From Mycobacterium sp. MS1601 (GTDB lineage: Bacteria; Actinomycetota; Actinomycetes; Mycobacteriales; Mycobacteriaceae): a DNA stretch of 64,000 bases. Both the position numbers and the translations under genes were made by a program. This document shows, in pieces, positions 10,015-18,219 of this stretch (its first letter is position 1; every line of letters starts with the position of its first letter). Location: positions 5,704,001 to 5,768,000 of the forward strand of contig NZ_CP019420.1 in assembly GCF_001984215.1 (NCBI RefSeq), in the 5' to 3' direction. The notes under the pieces were generated by a model. It had not been told where the DNA came from. It did not search any database and saw nothing but the letters and a program-made list of their open reading frames with translations.

Positions 10015-11022
10015 ATGGGCTACTGGACAACCGAGGGGTTGACGGCCGACGACCAATCCAACTACTGGGCGGACGTGGTTTGCCAAGCCTTCACCAAGCT
10101 GCAACCGACTCGCCGCTCTGCGCACCGCGAAGGCAGCTCATCGCCCGTCGGAGTGCCGGGTTGGGTCAGATCCTCTGCACTCGGCACCGTGAACACAGCT
10201 GAGATCGAATCGTGTACCCAGCTGTTGAGCCATGGCCGCCGTGAGATAGCGAGAGCCAATGACGACGTTCTGTTCGTGAATCTGCAGGTGGCCGGCTCTT
10301 GTCTGGTGGAGCAGGACGACAGGAGGTCCATCGTCGGCCCAGGTTCTTTCAGCCTCGTTGATGCCAGACGTCCGTTCACCCAGGAGTACCGCGAGACCGA
10401 GACGGGGCAGCCCTGGCGGGTCCTGTCGTTTCGAATACCTCATTCGCAGTGGTCGGAAGCGTCGCAGACGAAAGCACAGACGGCCGTACCCATCAGCGGA
10501 ACCAAGGGTGACGGCGCTGCTGTCGGCAGCTTGATGACCACGCTGTGGGCCGAGCGCGACGAACTCAGCGAAGAAGCCGCCCGAATTCTTGGCGTGGCTT
10601 TTGCGCATACGCTGGCTGGCTCCGTTGCCGAGCAGGTCAGTGCCGGCAATCTGATCGACGGAGTTGGTGTCAATCCTGCGGTGGTGCGGGCATCACGTGC
10701 ATACATCCGCGAGGCATTGCCGTTCGGACGGGTGGCCGCCGCCGAGGCCGCCCGTCGACTCTCCATATCAGTGCGCACGCTGCACCGGGCTTTTGAAAGT
10801 GAGGGTGTGACCTTCGCCGGTTGCGTCCAACAGGAGAGGCTCCTGGGCGCCCGTGCCGATCTCGAGACCCCCGGCAGCTTGCGTTCCCTGTCCGACATCG
10901 CCGCGCGGTGGGGCTACTGCGACAGCTCGCATATGACCAGGACATTCAAGCGTGAGTTAGGTTGTACGCCAACGGAATATCGGCTTGCCGCAGGCGATGG
11001 CAGCGTCCGTTCGTCCTTCTGA
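10015..11022 (+). CDS. AraC-family transcriptional regulator
   Basis: ATG 10015 follows GGAGGAGG and opens a 335-residue protein. The N-terminal two thirds resemble the AraC-binding-like domain found in NitR/FeaR-type regulators (LFVNLQVAGSCLVEQDDR, then GPGSFSLVDARRPF). The C-terminus has two helix-turn-helix units (VAAAEAARRLSISVRTLHRAF and LSDIAARWGYCDSSHMTRTFKRELGCTP, quoted here by position near residues 240-260 and 290-320). It likely activates a catabolic operon. The nearest candidate is the NtaA-like operon (start 7481), now separated from it by the IS21 element. Confidence 0.9.
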   Translation: MGYWTTEGLTADDQSNYWADVVCQAFTKLQPTRRSAHREGSSSPVGVPGWVRSSALGTVNTAEIESCTQLLSHGRREIARANDDVLFVNLQVAGSCLVEQDDRRSIVGPGSFSLVDARRPFTQEYRETETGQPWRVLSFRIPHSQWSEASQTKAQTAVPISGTKGDGAAVGSLMTTLWAERDELSEEAARILGVAFAHTLAGSVAEQVSAGNLIDGVGVNPAVVRASRAYIREALPFGRVAAAEAARRLSISVRTLHRAFESEGVTFAGCVQQERLLGARADLETPGSLRSLSDIAARWGYCDSSHMTRTFKRELGCTPTEYRLAAGDGSVRSSF

Positions 11023-11033
11023 TCGGTGAGTAC

Positions 11034-11612
11034 TCACGCCAACCGAGGCACGGTGACGGACCGAAGCGCGTCGAATGCCTGCCGCAGCGTGATGGTTTCG
11101 CCGTCGAAACGTCGATGGATGTTGAGGCCCAGCGTCATCGCCCGCAGCGCGGTGGCCGCGTCGACGGGCTGCACACCTTGTGACACCAGACCGTAGCGGC
11201 CGATGTAGTCGGCGTACAGGTCGCGAATTCGCCTGTGTCCCTCGACGAATGCCTCCGCCACCGGCCCTTTTTCGGTGACGGTTTCCAGCGCGAGCGTACC
11301 GAAGATGCGGAACCGATCGTCGCTGAGCACGACTGACTGCGCGTCGAGCACCGCATCCCAACCGCGCGGACCTGGCGACTCGAAAACAGCGCAGATGTTC
11401 TCTGCCAGAACGTCGAACGCGTTGTTGACCACGGCGACGATCAGACCCTCTTTGGATCCGAAGTGCCAGCTGATGGAGCCGCGGCTGATACCGGCGCGTT
11501 CGGAGACGGCCTGCACCGTCGTCGCTCGGGATCCGCCCTCGGCGAGCAACTCCCAGGCGGCGGTCAACAGCCGTGACCGGCTTTCAGCGCTGATCTCGGC
11601 TTGACGGCTCAT
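11034..11612 (-). CDS. TetR-family transcriptional regulator
   Basis: The 192-residue protein carries a standard TetR helix-turn-helix at about residues 10-55 (TTVQAVSERAGISRGSISWHFGSKEGL) followed by an all-helical ligand domain. It is the last gene of a minus-strand run (GAP protein, HSL hydrolase, amidohydrolase, TetR), 66 bp after the amidohydrolase, and probably controls that group. The ligand is unknown. Confidence 0.9.
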   Translation of the reverse strand: MSRQAEISAESRSRLLTAAWELLAEGGSRATTVQAVSERAGISRGSISWHFGSKEGLIVAVVNNAFDVLAENICAVFESPGPRGWDAVLDAQSVVLSDDRFRIFGTLALETVTEKGPVAEAFVEGHRRIRDLYADYIGRYGLVSQGVQPVDAATALRAMTLGLNIHRRFDGETITLRQAFDALRSVTVPRLA

Positions 11613-11678
11613 CGAGTAACCATAACTGAGGCGATACCCACCTCCGGTCGTCGGACAGTGGAGTCGGACTGCGAGGAT

Positions 11679-13289
11679 TCAACCCGCGAGCTGGTCGACT
11701 ACCGATCGAATTTCGTCGCGCGCGATGAAACGACCGGCGCGTACCACCGCCGCGATCCGTGTGAGATTGTCAGCGGATATCAGCGGATCAGCGTCAAGCA
11801 GAAGGAAGTCCGCCTTGAACCCCACGTCGACCGCTCCCAGATCGCGCGTCCGGTCGAGGTAGGCCGCCGGCACGGTGGTCGCCGACCGAAGCACATCGAG
11901 TGGTCGCAGTCCGGCGGCTGCAAGCTCCCGGAATTCTGAGGCCATGTCCTGTCCCGGCGATGCGCTCGGGCCGTCAGTACCCGCCATGATGGGGACCCCG
12001 GCGGCATGCAGTATCCCCACCAACCGCACTGACATGTCATAACAGTCGTGGTAGGTGGCCCGAGTGTCGGGGGGAAGGTCGAGGAATCGGCGACGTGTCT
12101 CGTCAAAGTCGCGACGGTCCTGGTCGTCGAGCAGCGAAAGCCATGGGTGGTCGGCGTATTCCGGGTCGTCTGCTCGATACTGGGTGCGCAGTCGGACCAG
12201 AGTTGGTGTGTGCCAGGTCTTGTGGCGCACAAAGACGCTGGCGAGGTGCTGAGCGGCCACCTCGTCGAAGGAGTCGAGCGCTCGCTGCAGCAGCGAGACT
12301 GCCTGTGCTGAATCCAGCAATGCAGGGTTGAGGAGCATCTTCTTGGTGCGTTGTTGGATGAAGTCGGTGGAAAAAAGTTGTTCAGCGAACGGCAACCGGC
12401 TGAGCCATCCCGGGATGCGCCCTGTGCCGGCCTCGTCGGCCTTGATACGTAGGGCAGCACCGTCGGCCGACGTCTCGAACCACACATTGCCGCCGGTGCC
12501 GAGGTGCTCGATGCAGTCCATACCTGCCCTGGCCGCCTCCGTGGGTGTCACCGACGGGGGAAGATGTCCCGCGATGCGCATCCCGTTGTCATGTGCAGCG
12601 TTGACGGCGGCGAAGAACACGTCACGATGGACGTCGACGACCTTGATGAAATCAGCACCCCGCCGCTTCTGTTCGGCGATCAGGTGTTCGACGTCCTCGA
12701 CGCTGCCAGCATTGAACGGCATCAACAGTGCCCCAGGCATGGCCAGCAAGGCCGGCGCGTAGCTGGTCAGCTCCTGCCGCCGCGGTGCGTGACTGTCGAG
12801 CAGATCGTCACTTCCGGCCATCTGGCGCATACCTGTTGTGCCGTCGGCAAGCATTGTGGCCAGAAAGAATTCGGGGTCGTGATCCTGTAGTACGTGGGTG
12901 TGCATGTTGTTGTATCCCGGTACGACGAACCGGCCACCACCGTCCACAGCCCACTCGCCTCCGTTGTCCGCTTCGACACCGCCAGAGGGGACAACGGAGG
13001 TGATGGACCCATCGCGCACGCGGATGGAGACGTCGAGCCGCCGGCTTCCGTCCCGCGGGTCGACAACGGTCACGTGATCGATCCGCAGAGGGGCCGCCAT
13101 AGCTACCGTGACGGGGCGCCGAGGTGGCTGCTTACCCAGCGAATGTCCGACAACCGCTGCGCCACCGAGTGCCGTCAGTCCTGCAACCCCGATGCCGGCG
13201 CGACGCAAGATCATGCGTCGCGTCACCGAACCGCGGGATCGCGGCGCCTCTTCGGCAGCGGGTTCAACACTCGCTCCGTGTTTGTCCAT
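11679..13289 (-). CDS. Amidohydrolase-superfamily protein with twin-Arg-like N-terminus
   Basis: The 536-residue protein has the metal-dependent amidohydrolase pattern: VPGYNNMHTHVLQDHD (about residue 120, HxH), FIKVVDVH and AGHLPPS (about 210-240), ECIEHLG-like CIEHLG, and MAGTDGPSASPG near 430 with the final metal Asp. The family hydrolyses amide, ester or imidazolone bonds. The N-terminus reads TRRMILRRAGIGVAGL, an Arg-rich stretch before a hydrophobic segment, so export or membrane anchoring is possible. It lies between a hydrolase and a TetR in the same direction. Substrate is not predictable. Confidence 0.85.
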   Translation of the reverse strand: MDKHGASVEPAAEEAPRSRGSVTRRMILRRAGIGVAGLTALGGAAVVGHSLGKQPPRRPVTVAMAAPLRIDHVTVVDPRDGSRRLDVSIRVRDGSITSVVPSGGVEADNGGEWAVDGGGRFVVPGYNNMHTHVLQDHDPEFFLATMLADGTTGMRQMAGSDDLLDSHAPRRQELTSYAPALLAMPGALLMPFNAGSVEDVEHLIAEQKRRGADFIKVVDVHRDVFFAAVNAAHDNGMRIAGHLPPSVTPTEAARAGMDCIEHLGTGGNVWFETSADGAALRIKADEAGTGRIPGWLSRLPFAEQLFSTDFIQQRTKKMLLNPALLDSAQAVSLLQRALDSFDEVAAQHLASVFVRHKTWHTPTLVRLRTQYRADDPEYADHPWLSLLDDQDRRDFDETRRRFLDLPPDTRATYHDCYDMSVRLVGILHAAGVPIMAGTDGPSASPGQDMASEFRELAAAGLRPLDVLRSATTVPAAYLDRTRDLGAVDVGFKADFLLLDADPLISADNLTRIAAVVRAGRFIARDEIRSVVDQLAG

Positions 13290-13496
13290 GGGCGCACCTC
13301 ACTCACAGATCTGGTGGTCGGTACTCCTTCTGTCACCTCCCGGCCACCGGGCCGGGCTGCAGCAGATATCGAGCACGCTATCAACTCCTATGCTGAGCGT
13401 CCAATGCTACGTCGCCCGTACAAGTGCGATCTCGATCCCGCCGACCGCGGCGAGGCGTCCATGCGCACCGGTTCAGCCGTCCTCTCAGCGTGTCGA

Positions 13497-14393
13497 TCAT
13501 CGACCGCCCAGGGCTGAGCCTACGAAGGACGATATGTGCCGCCTGGCTTCCTTCGATTCCGGTGCAGGCAACAGGATGAAACCATGGAATCCACCGGCTA
13601 TTTCGACAAGTGTGGCGTCCACACCGGCGGCACGCATGCGGGTAGCGACGGTGCGGGAGTCGTCGAGGAGACAGTCATGGGTACCGACGACGATCAGCGT
13701 GGGGGGAAAGTCGGCGAATGAGCCGTAGAGTGGCGACACCAGCGGCATCCTCACATCGCAGTCGCCGGCATAGGCCACTGCGCTACGTGAAAGGCCACCG
13801 CGGGAGAGCAGATCTCGATGTTCATTCCGCTCGAAGCTCTCGGAGCTGTTGGACAGGTCTGCCCAGGGAAACATGGTCACGAGACCTTTCGGTGGGTGAC
13901 CACCCCGGTCCAGCACTCGTCGTACCAGCGACATGGCCAGACCACCTCCCGCGGATTCCCCGACGATGACGGTAGGCCGGTCGCGCGCAACCTCCGAGTA
14001 GACCGTCCACACATCATCCAGGGCCGCGGGGAACGGATGTTCTGGCGCAAGTCGGTAGTCGACACTCACCAATTCCGCGCCGTGGCGACTGGCCAGCCTG
14101 CTGTGGGCACGGGCCGCCAAGGAACTGCCGGCGACGAAGGCCCCGCCGTGTACGTGGAAGATGAGGCCCGCGCCCGCCCGGTCCGGGCGGAACCATCGAA
14201 CGGGCACCCCGGCCACCTTGTCGGTGGACTCCTGGACTCCGCGTGCCCGTCGCTGTCGCGATTCCATCAATCGGGTGATCCTGCGCGTCTTTCCCACGTC
14301 TTGAACACCGCCAGACCGTGGGGTCGCCAACAGCATGAGCTTTTGGAGGGTGAGCAGCCGTCGACTCGGACGGTGAGAATTGGTTACCGGCAT
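13497..14393 (-). CDS. Alpha/beta hydrolase of the hormone-sensitive lipase (HSL/LipH-like) family
   Basis: The 298-residue enzyme has the HSL oxyanion motif HVHGGAF (about residue 80), the nucleophile elbow GESAGG (about 143), an acid Asp in VGTHDCLLDD and the catalytic His in GGFHGF (about 268). It should hydrolyse short- to medium-chain acyl esters in the cytoplasm or at the membrane. It is 33 bp downstream of the GAP protein gene and upstream of the amidohydrolase. This is the type of enzyme found in many copies in mycobacteria. Confidence 0.9.
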   Translation of the reverse strand: MPVTNSHRPSRRLLTLQKLMLLATPRSGGVQDVGKTRRITRLMESRQRRARGVQESTDKVAGVPVRWFRPDRAGAGLIFHVHGGAFVAGSSLAARAHSRLASRHGAELVSVDYRLAPEHPFPAALDDVWTVYSEVARDRPTVIVGESAGGGLAMSLVRRVLDRGGHPPKGLVTMFPWADLSNSSESFERNEHRDLLSRGGLSRSAVAYAGDCDVRMPLVSPLYGSFADFPPTLIVVGTHDCLLDDSRTVATRMRAAGVDATLVEIAGGFHGFILLPAPESKEARRHISSFVGSALGGR

Positions 14394-14426
14394 GAGCTTT
14401 CCTTCACATCATCGGTGGTATGGGCA

Positions 14427-15071
14427 TCACGCTGCTTGAACCAACAACATCACCCCCACGGCACAGAGAACCACCGCCAGGATGGCGGCATTGTGGCGCT
14501 CCAGCGCGACTTTGAGCCGCCGTAGGGGTTCGCTCATGCGCTCGCGCCAGATGGCATAGCCCAGCACCGGCAGTATCACTGTCGCACTGGCGAGCAGCGC
14601 GAAGACGGTGACATCACCCCACTGGGCCAGGCTGGTATGCGCGGTGGCCGCGATGCTGAAACCTGCTGCAGCACAGGCGGAGAGCACTTTGGGATTCACG
14701 GCTGCCAGAACCGGCGCGGCCGCCAGTGCCCGCCACGCGGTGACGGAGTCCAGCGCCCGCAGCCATACCGGTGCACGTTCGCTGCGTCCTCTGCGCATCC
14801 AGGTGGCGAGGCCGGCGAGGATCAGGAACACGGCCAGCACCATCGTTGCGGGCCGGATCCATTCTGGCGGTGGACCGCCGGCATCAGGCAATCGCCCGGC
14901 GATGCCGACAAAAAGCCAGGTTGTGGCTGCCACGGAGAGCGTCCAGCCGGCGGCGTACGCCCATCCAGCCGCCAGGGGGCGGGGGGTGTGCAGCATCAGG
15001 ATCGCTGGAACCACCGAGGCCGGTGACACCGCGATGACGAGTGCCAAGGACGCCAGCTCTACCTGAATCAC
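14427..15071 (-). CDS. GAP-family (Gap/Sap) polytopic membrane protein
   Basis: GTG 15071 with AAGAAGG nine bases upstream is preferred over the longer frame, which would run through the divergent promoter. About six membrane helices are visible, with the loop NPKVLSACAAAG typical of this group. In mycobacteria GAP proteins assist export or surface display of glycopeptidolipids and sulfolipid-1. The divergent TetR gene and the nearby arylsulfatase make a role with a sulfated or esterified envelope lipid attractive, but that is inference. Confidence 0.78.
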   Translation of the reverse strand: MIQVELASLALVIAVSPASVVPAILMLHTPRPLAAGWAYAAGWTLSVAATTWLFVGIAGRLPDAGGPPPEWIRPATMVLAVFLILAGLATWMRRGRSERAPVWLRALDSVTAWRALAAAPVLAAVNPKVLSACAAAGFSIAATAHTSLAQWGDVTVFALLASATVILPVLGYAIWRERMSEPLRRLKVALERHNAAILAVVLCAVGVMLLVQAA

Positions 15072-15101
15072 GCAACCAAACCTTCTTGTCGCCCGACGAA
15101 C

Positions 15102-15118
15102 TAATGAAGACTCATTAT
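15102..15118. promoter_or_regulatory. Putative TetR operator, copy 1 (TAATG-N5-TCATTAT)
   Basis: The sequence TAATGAAGACTCATTAT contains the inverted repeat TAATG-N6-CATTA and lies midway between the divergent GAP and TetR genes. The same fixed positions recur in front of the arylsulfatase at 18116-18132. Confidence 0.65.
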
Positions 15119-15151
15119 ATCCTGCCTTCGGGAAATGCGTACCATCAGGCA

Positions 15152-15855
15152 ATGCCCTCGCAGTCAGACCGCACTCGGGAAGAGGCGCGCAAACGCGGAC
15201 GCAACAGCAGCGGAGAAGCGACGCGTCTGAAGCTCATCGCCGTCGCGGAGGCGATGTTCGCCGACCGTGGGATCGCAGCTGTGAGTCTCAACGAAATCAG
15301 ACTCGCCGCCGGACAAAGCAACGCCGCGGTGGTGAACTACCACTTCGGTTCCAAAGATGACCTGATCAAGGCCATACTCGAAGATCGTCTGGTACGAATC
15401 GATGAAGACCGGGGACGGTTACTCGAGCAGGCGGTGTCGGGCGATCACCCAGCCGAGCTCAGACGCCTCCTTGCAGCCTTGATACTCCCACAGGTGAGTA
15501 GCGCCGAGCGGGGGAGCGACACGTCGAACTGGTGGCTCACTTGCTGTTTCACGGATATGGCGAACCAGGCGGGCACGCATGGATTTTGGCCGACCCGTCG
15601 TTGACCGGGCACGGCCAGAAACTCAATCAGCTTATTTGGGAGCATCTTTCACATCTCCCTGAAGCCGTCGCCACGGCCAGGCTTCGTTTTGTCTACACGA
15701 GTTGCCTGAACGCGGTGGCCGACCACCAGCGGCAACGAGCAACCGCAACCAACGCGCCGCCCACGGCGATGTTCGTATCCGACCTCATCGATTCGCTGAC
15801 TGCGGTCATTCACGCGCCGACCTCTGCGGAAACCCTGGAGGCACTGCGCCCGTGA
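15152..15855 (+). pseudogene. TetR-family regulator, frameshifted
   Basis: ATG 15152 opens a normal TetR N-terminus (AEAMFADRGIAAVSLNEIRL, then NYHFGSKDDLIKAIL). The frame stays TetR-like to about 15535 and then closes at 15604. A second frame continues with a plausible TetR C-terminus (ADPSLTGHGQKLNQLIW, then LRFVYTSCLNAVADHQ) to a stop at 15855. Joined, the two pieces give about 234 residues, the normal family length, so a short indel near 15500-15590 is inferred. The truncated product would keep the DNA-binding domain but lose the ligand/dimer domain. The putative operator sits directly upstream. Confidence 0.65.
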
Positions 15856-15865
15856 CGCGGTCAAC

Positions 15866-18043
15866 TCAGTCGGACTTGAGCGCAGCCTCGAGTAGGTCCC
15901 GACCGGGTAGCACCTGCAGGTCGGATTCCACTGTCACCGAATGCAACCCACCGTTCCACGCGAACGGTGGTCGATAGTCGTCGCACACCGGCAACCCGCG
16001 GTCTCGACCCAAGAGCAACGATGTCCCGCCATGCTGCCAAACATGGGGCAGCGTCACCGGTGCCACCGCAGAGCCGACAACCATGTTGTCGATCACCGCT
16101 TCCACTCGGGTCCCGCCGCCGAGGCGGTGTAACCGACAGCCTGCGCTGTGGCGGCCTTCCGTCAGCAGGCAATCTGCTCGCACCCGGATGTTGCCGCCCG
16201 GGGCTGCGACGGCAATGTGCAGTCTGGCATCGATCACGAATGCCGCCAGCCCTCCGGTCCAGTTGCCGATGGCAAACAACACACCGTTGGCACCCTCAGC
16301 CGCGACGTCGACGTCTGCGACCAACCGGCTGTACAGCAAGGGCAGGGCCTCATCGGCAACCGGCCCACCCGAAGGCCGCAACACCACGCGCTGCCCGGGC
16401 GGGAAATGGGGCCACACCATCTCCGCCGCTCGTGCCACCAGCGAATCGGTCAGCGGGAGCACGTTGTAGCGGGCGGCTTCGGCTGCCCACAGCTCGGTCA
16501 TTCGCGCCACCACGTCGGGGTGATTCGCCGACACGTCGTGCGCTTCGGAGAAGTCGTCGGCCCGAAACAGCGACCATCGATCAGCGGCGAAGTCCCGGCT
16601 ACCAACAAGCAGCGCTTCCTCGTCCATCACGCCTTGGGCCACGTGATCCGTCGTGGCTTTCCAGCCGTCGGCGATGATAGATCGAGAACCCACGACTTCG
16701 AAGTATTGAGTGGACCGGGGTGCAGGCGCCGCGGCGTCGTTGAATGTCGGCAACAAGCTGGCTCCGTGAACGGCGCTGCCGGCGGCTTCAGCAGAGGGCG
16801 ACTGCTGCCGAACCCCGCAGGCTTCCAACACTGTTGGCATGACGTCGATGGCGTGCGCAAACTGTGAACGCACAGCGCCTCCGTCGTCGATACCGCGCGG
16901 CCAGTGCACGATCAACGGTACGCGGGTGCCGCCCAACCAGGCGTACCTCTTCCACAGGCGGAAAGGAGTATTGCCGGCCCATGCCCAGCCCCACGCATAG
17001 TGCGGGTACCCCGCCGTGCCACCCCAGTCCGGCAGGCGATCGAGGTTGTCGGTCAACAACTCTGGCACCCGATGAGTGAAGCGGTGTTCGTTACTGGTTC
17101 CCGCGACGCCCCCTTCTGCACTGGCACCGTTGTCAGACATGACCAGGACAAGCGTGTTGTCGAGGACGTCGAGTTCCTCCAGGGTGCGGATCAATCGATC
17201 GATCTGGCTGTCGGTATGGCTCAGAAAGCCCGCGTACACCTCGTGCATTCGCGCGTACACGGCCCGTTCGTCTGCCGTCAGGGTGGCCCAGGCCGGAACC
17301 CAATCAGGTCGCTCGGTGATCGTGGTGCCTGCGGGCACCACACCCTCGGCAAGTTGGCGTGCAAACACCGCGTCTCGCCAAGCGTCCCAACCGATGTCGA
17401 ACTGACCCGCGTAGGCGTCGGCCCAGCTCCTGTGCACGTGGTGGGGTGAGTGCATGGCCCCGGTGGCAAAGTAGAGGAAGAACGGCTTGCCAGGTGCTGA
17501 CTGCTGTTGGCTGACCACCATCCTGATCGCCTCATCGGTGAGGTCCTCGGTCAAGTGGTAGCCGGCTGGGCGCACATCAGGTCCGTCCAGATACGTGTTG
17601 TCGCGTACCAACTGCGGGTCCCAGTGATTGGCGTCGCCGAGCAGAAAGCCGTAGTAGCGCTCGAACCCCAGCCCTAATGGCCAGCGAGTGAACGGACCAG
17701 CACTCGTCCGTTCACCGCGCGGCGCGAGATGCCATTTACCGACGGCCATCGTGCTCCAGCCGGAATCTCGCAGTAAGCGTGGCAGCGTCGGCACTGAGGT
17801 GGGAATCTTGCCGGTGTAACCCGGGTGGGCAGTCGGGATATCGGCCAGGAAGCCCATGCCCACCGAGTGGTGGTTTCGACCGGTGAGCAATGCAGCTCGT
17901 GTCGGCGAGCACAGGCCGGTGACGTGAAAGCGGTTGTATCTGAGTCCGTTACGGGCAAGGCGATCGATGGCTGGTGTCTGGATGTCTGACCCGTAGCAGC
18001 CCAACTGGGCGTAGCCGAGGTCGTCCAGCACGATCATCACCAC
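15866..18043 (-). CDS. Type I arylsulfatase (AtsA-like)
   Basis: The 725-residue enzyme has metal-binding DD at residues 7-8, the formylglycine motif LCSPTRAALLTG with the modified Cys at 45, KWHLAPRG near 104 and the second metal site MSDNGAS near 306. Long sulfatases of this type hydrolyse sulfate esters. The frame opens only with GTG 18043, giving VVMIVLDD directly at the first metal ligand, whereas relatives have a leader ending in RPN or similar. The upstream codons do read RSPN, but an in-frame stop precedes them. A well-placed ribosome site and ATG at 18084 lie in another frame. Either the start is GTG 18043 or a one-base indel has broken the leader. Confidence 0.88.
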   Translation of the reverse strand: MVMIVLDDLGYAQLGCYGSDIQTPAIDRLARNGLRYNRFHVTGLCSPTRAALLTGRNHHSVGMGFLADIPTAHPGYTGKIPTSVPTLPRLLRDSGWSTMAVGKWHLAPRGERTSAGPFTRWPLGLGFERYYGFLLGDANHWDPQLVRDNTYLDGPDVRPAGYHLTEDLTDEAIRMVVSQQQSAPGKPFFLYFATGAMHSPHHVHRSWADAYAGQFDIGWDAWRDAVFARQLAEGVVPAGTTITERPDWVPAWATLTADERAVYARMHEVYAGFLSHTDSQIDRLIRTLEELDVLDNTLVLVMSDNGASAEGGVAGTSNEHRFTHRVPELLTDNLDRLPDWGGTAGYPHYAWGWAWAGNTPFRLWKRYAWLGGTRVPLIVHWPRGIDDGGAVRSQFAHAIDVMPTVLEACGVRQQSPSAEAAGSAVHGASLLPTFNDAAAPAPRSTQYFEVVGSRSIIADGWKATTDHVAQGVMDEEALLVGSRDFAADRWSLFRADDFSEAHDVSANHPDVVARMTELWAAEAARYNVLPLTDSLVARAAEMVWPHFPPGQRVVLRPSGGPVADEALPLLYSRLVADVDVAAEGANGVLFAIGNWTGGLAAFVIDARLHIAVAAPGGNIRVRADCLLTEGRHSAGCRLHRLGGGTRVEAVIDNMVVGSAVAPVTLPHVWQHGGTSLLLGRDRGLPVCDDYRPPFAWNGGLHSVTVESDLQVLPGRDLLEAALKSD

Positions 18044-18115
18044 ATTCGGGCTGCGGGATGCGCTTCCACATCACAGGTGCCCATTGGCGCTCCTCGGCTC
18101 GAGAGAAATCAATAT

Positions 18116-18132
18116 TAATGCTTCCTCATTAT
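18116..18132. promoter_or_regulatory. Putative TetR operator, copy 2 (TAATG-N5-TCATTAT)
   Basis: TAATGCTTCCTCATTAT upstream of the arylsulfatase matches the site at 15102-15118 at all twelve fixed positions while the five-base centre differs, which is what a shared protein-binding site would look like. Confidence 0.62.
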
Positions 18133-18219
18133 TAACACACTGCCACTGTCCGCACACAAACCCGTGCCGAGACCTCGAGATCGGGGCGCTCAGGTGGCGC
18201 CGCCGGATCGACGCGTGGC

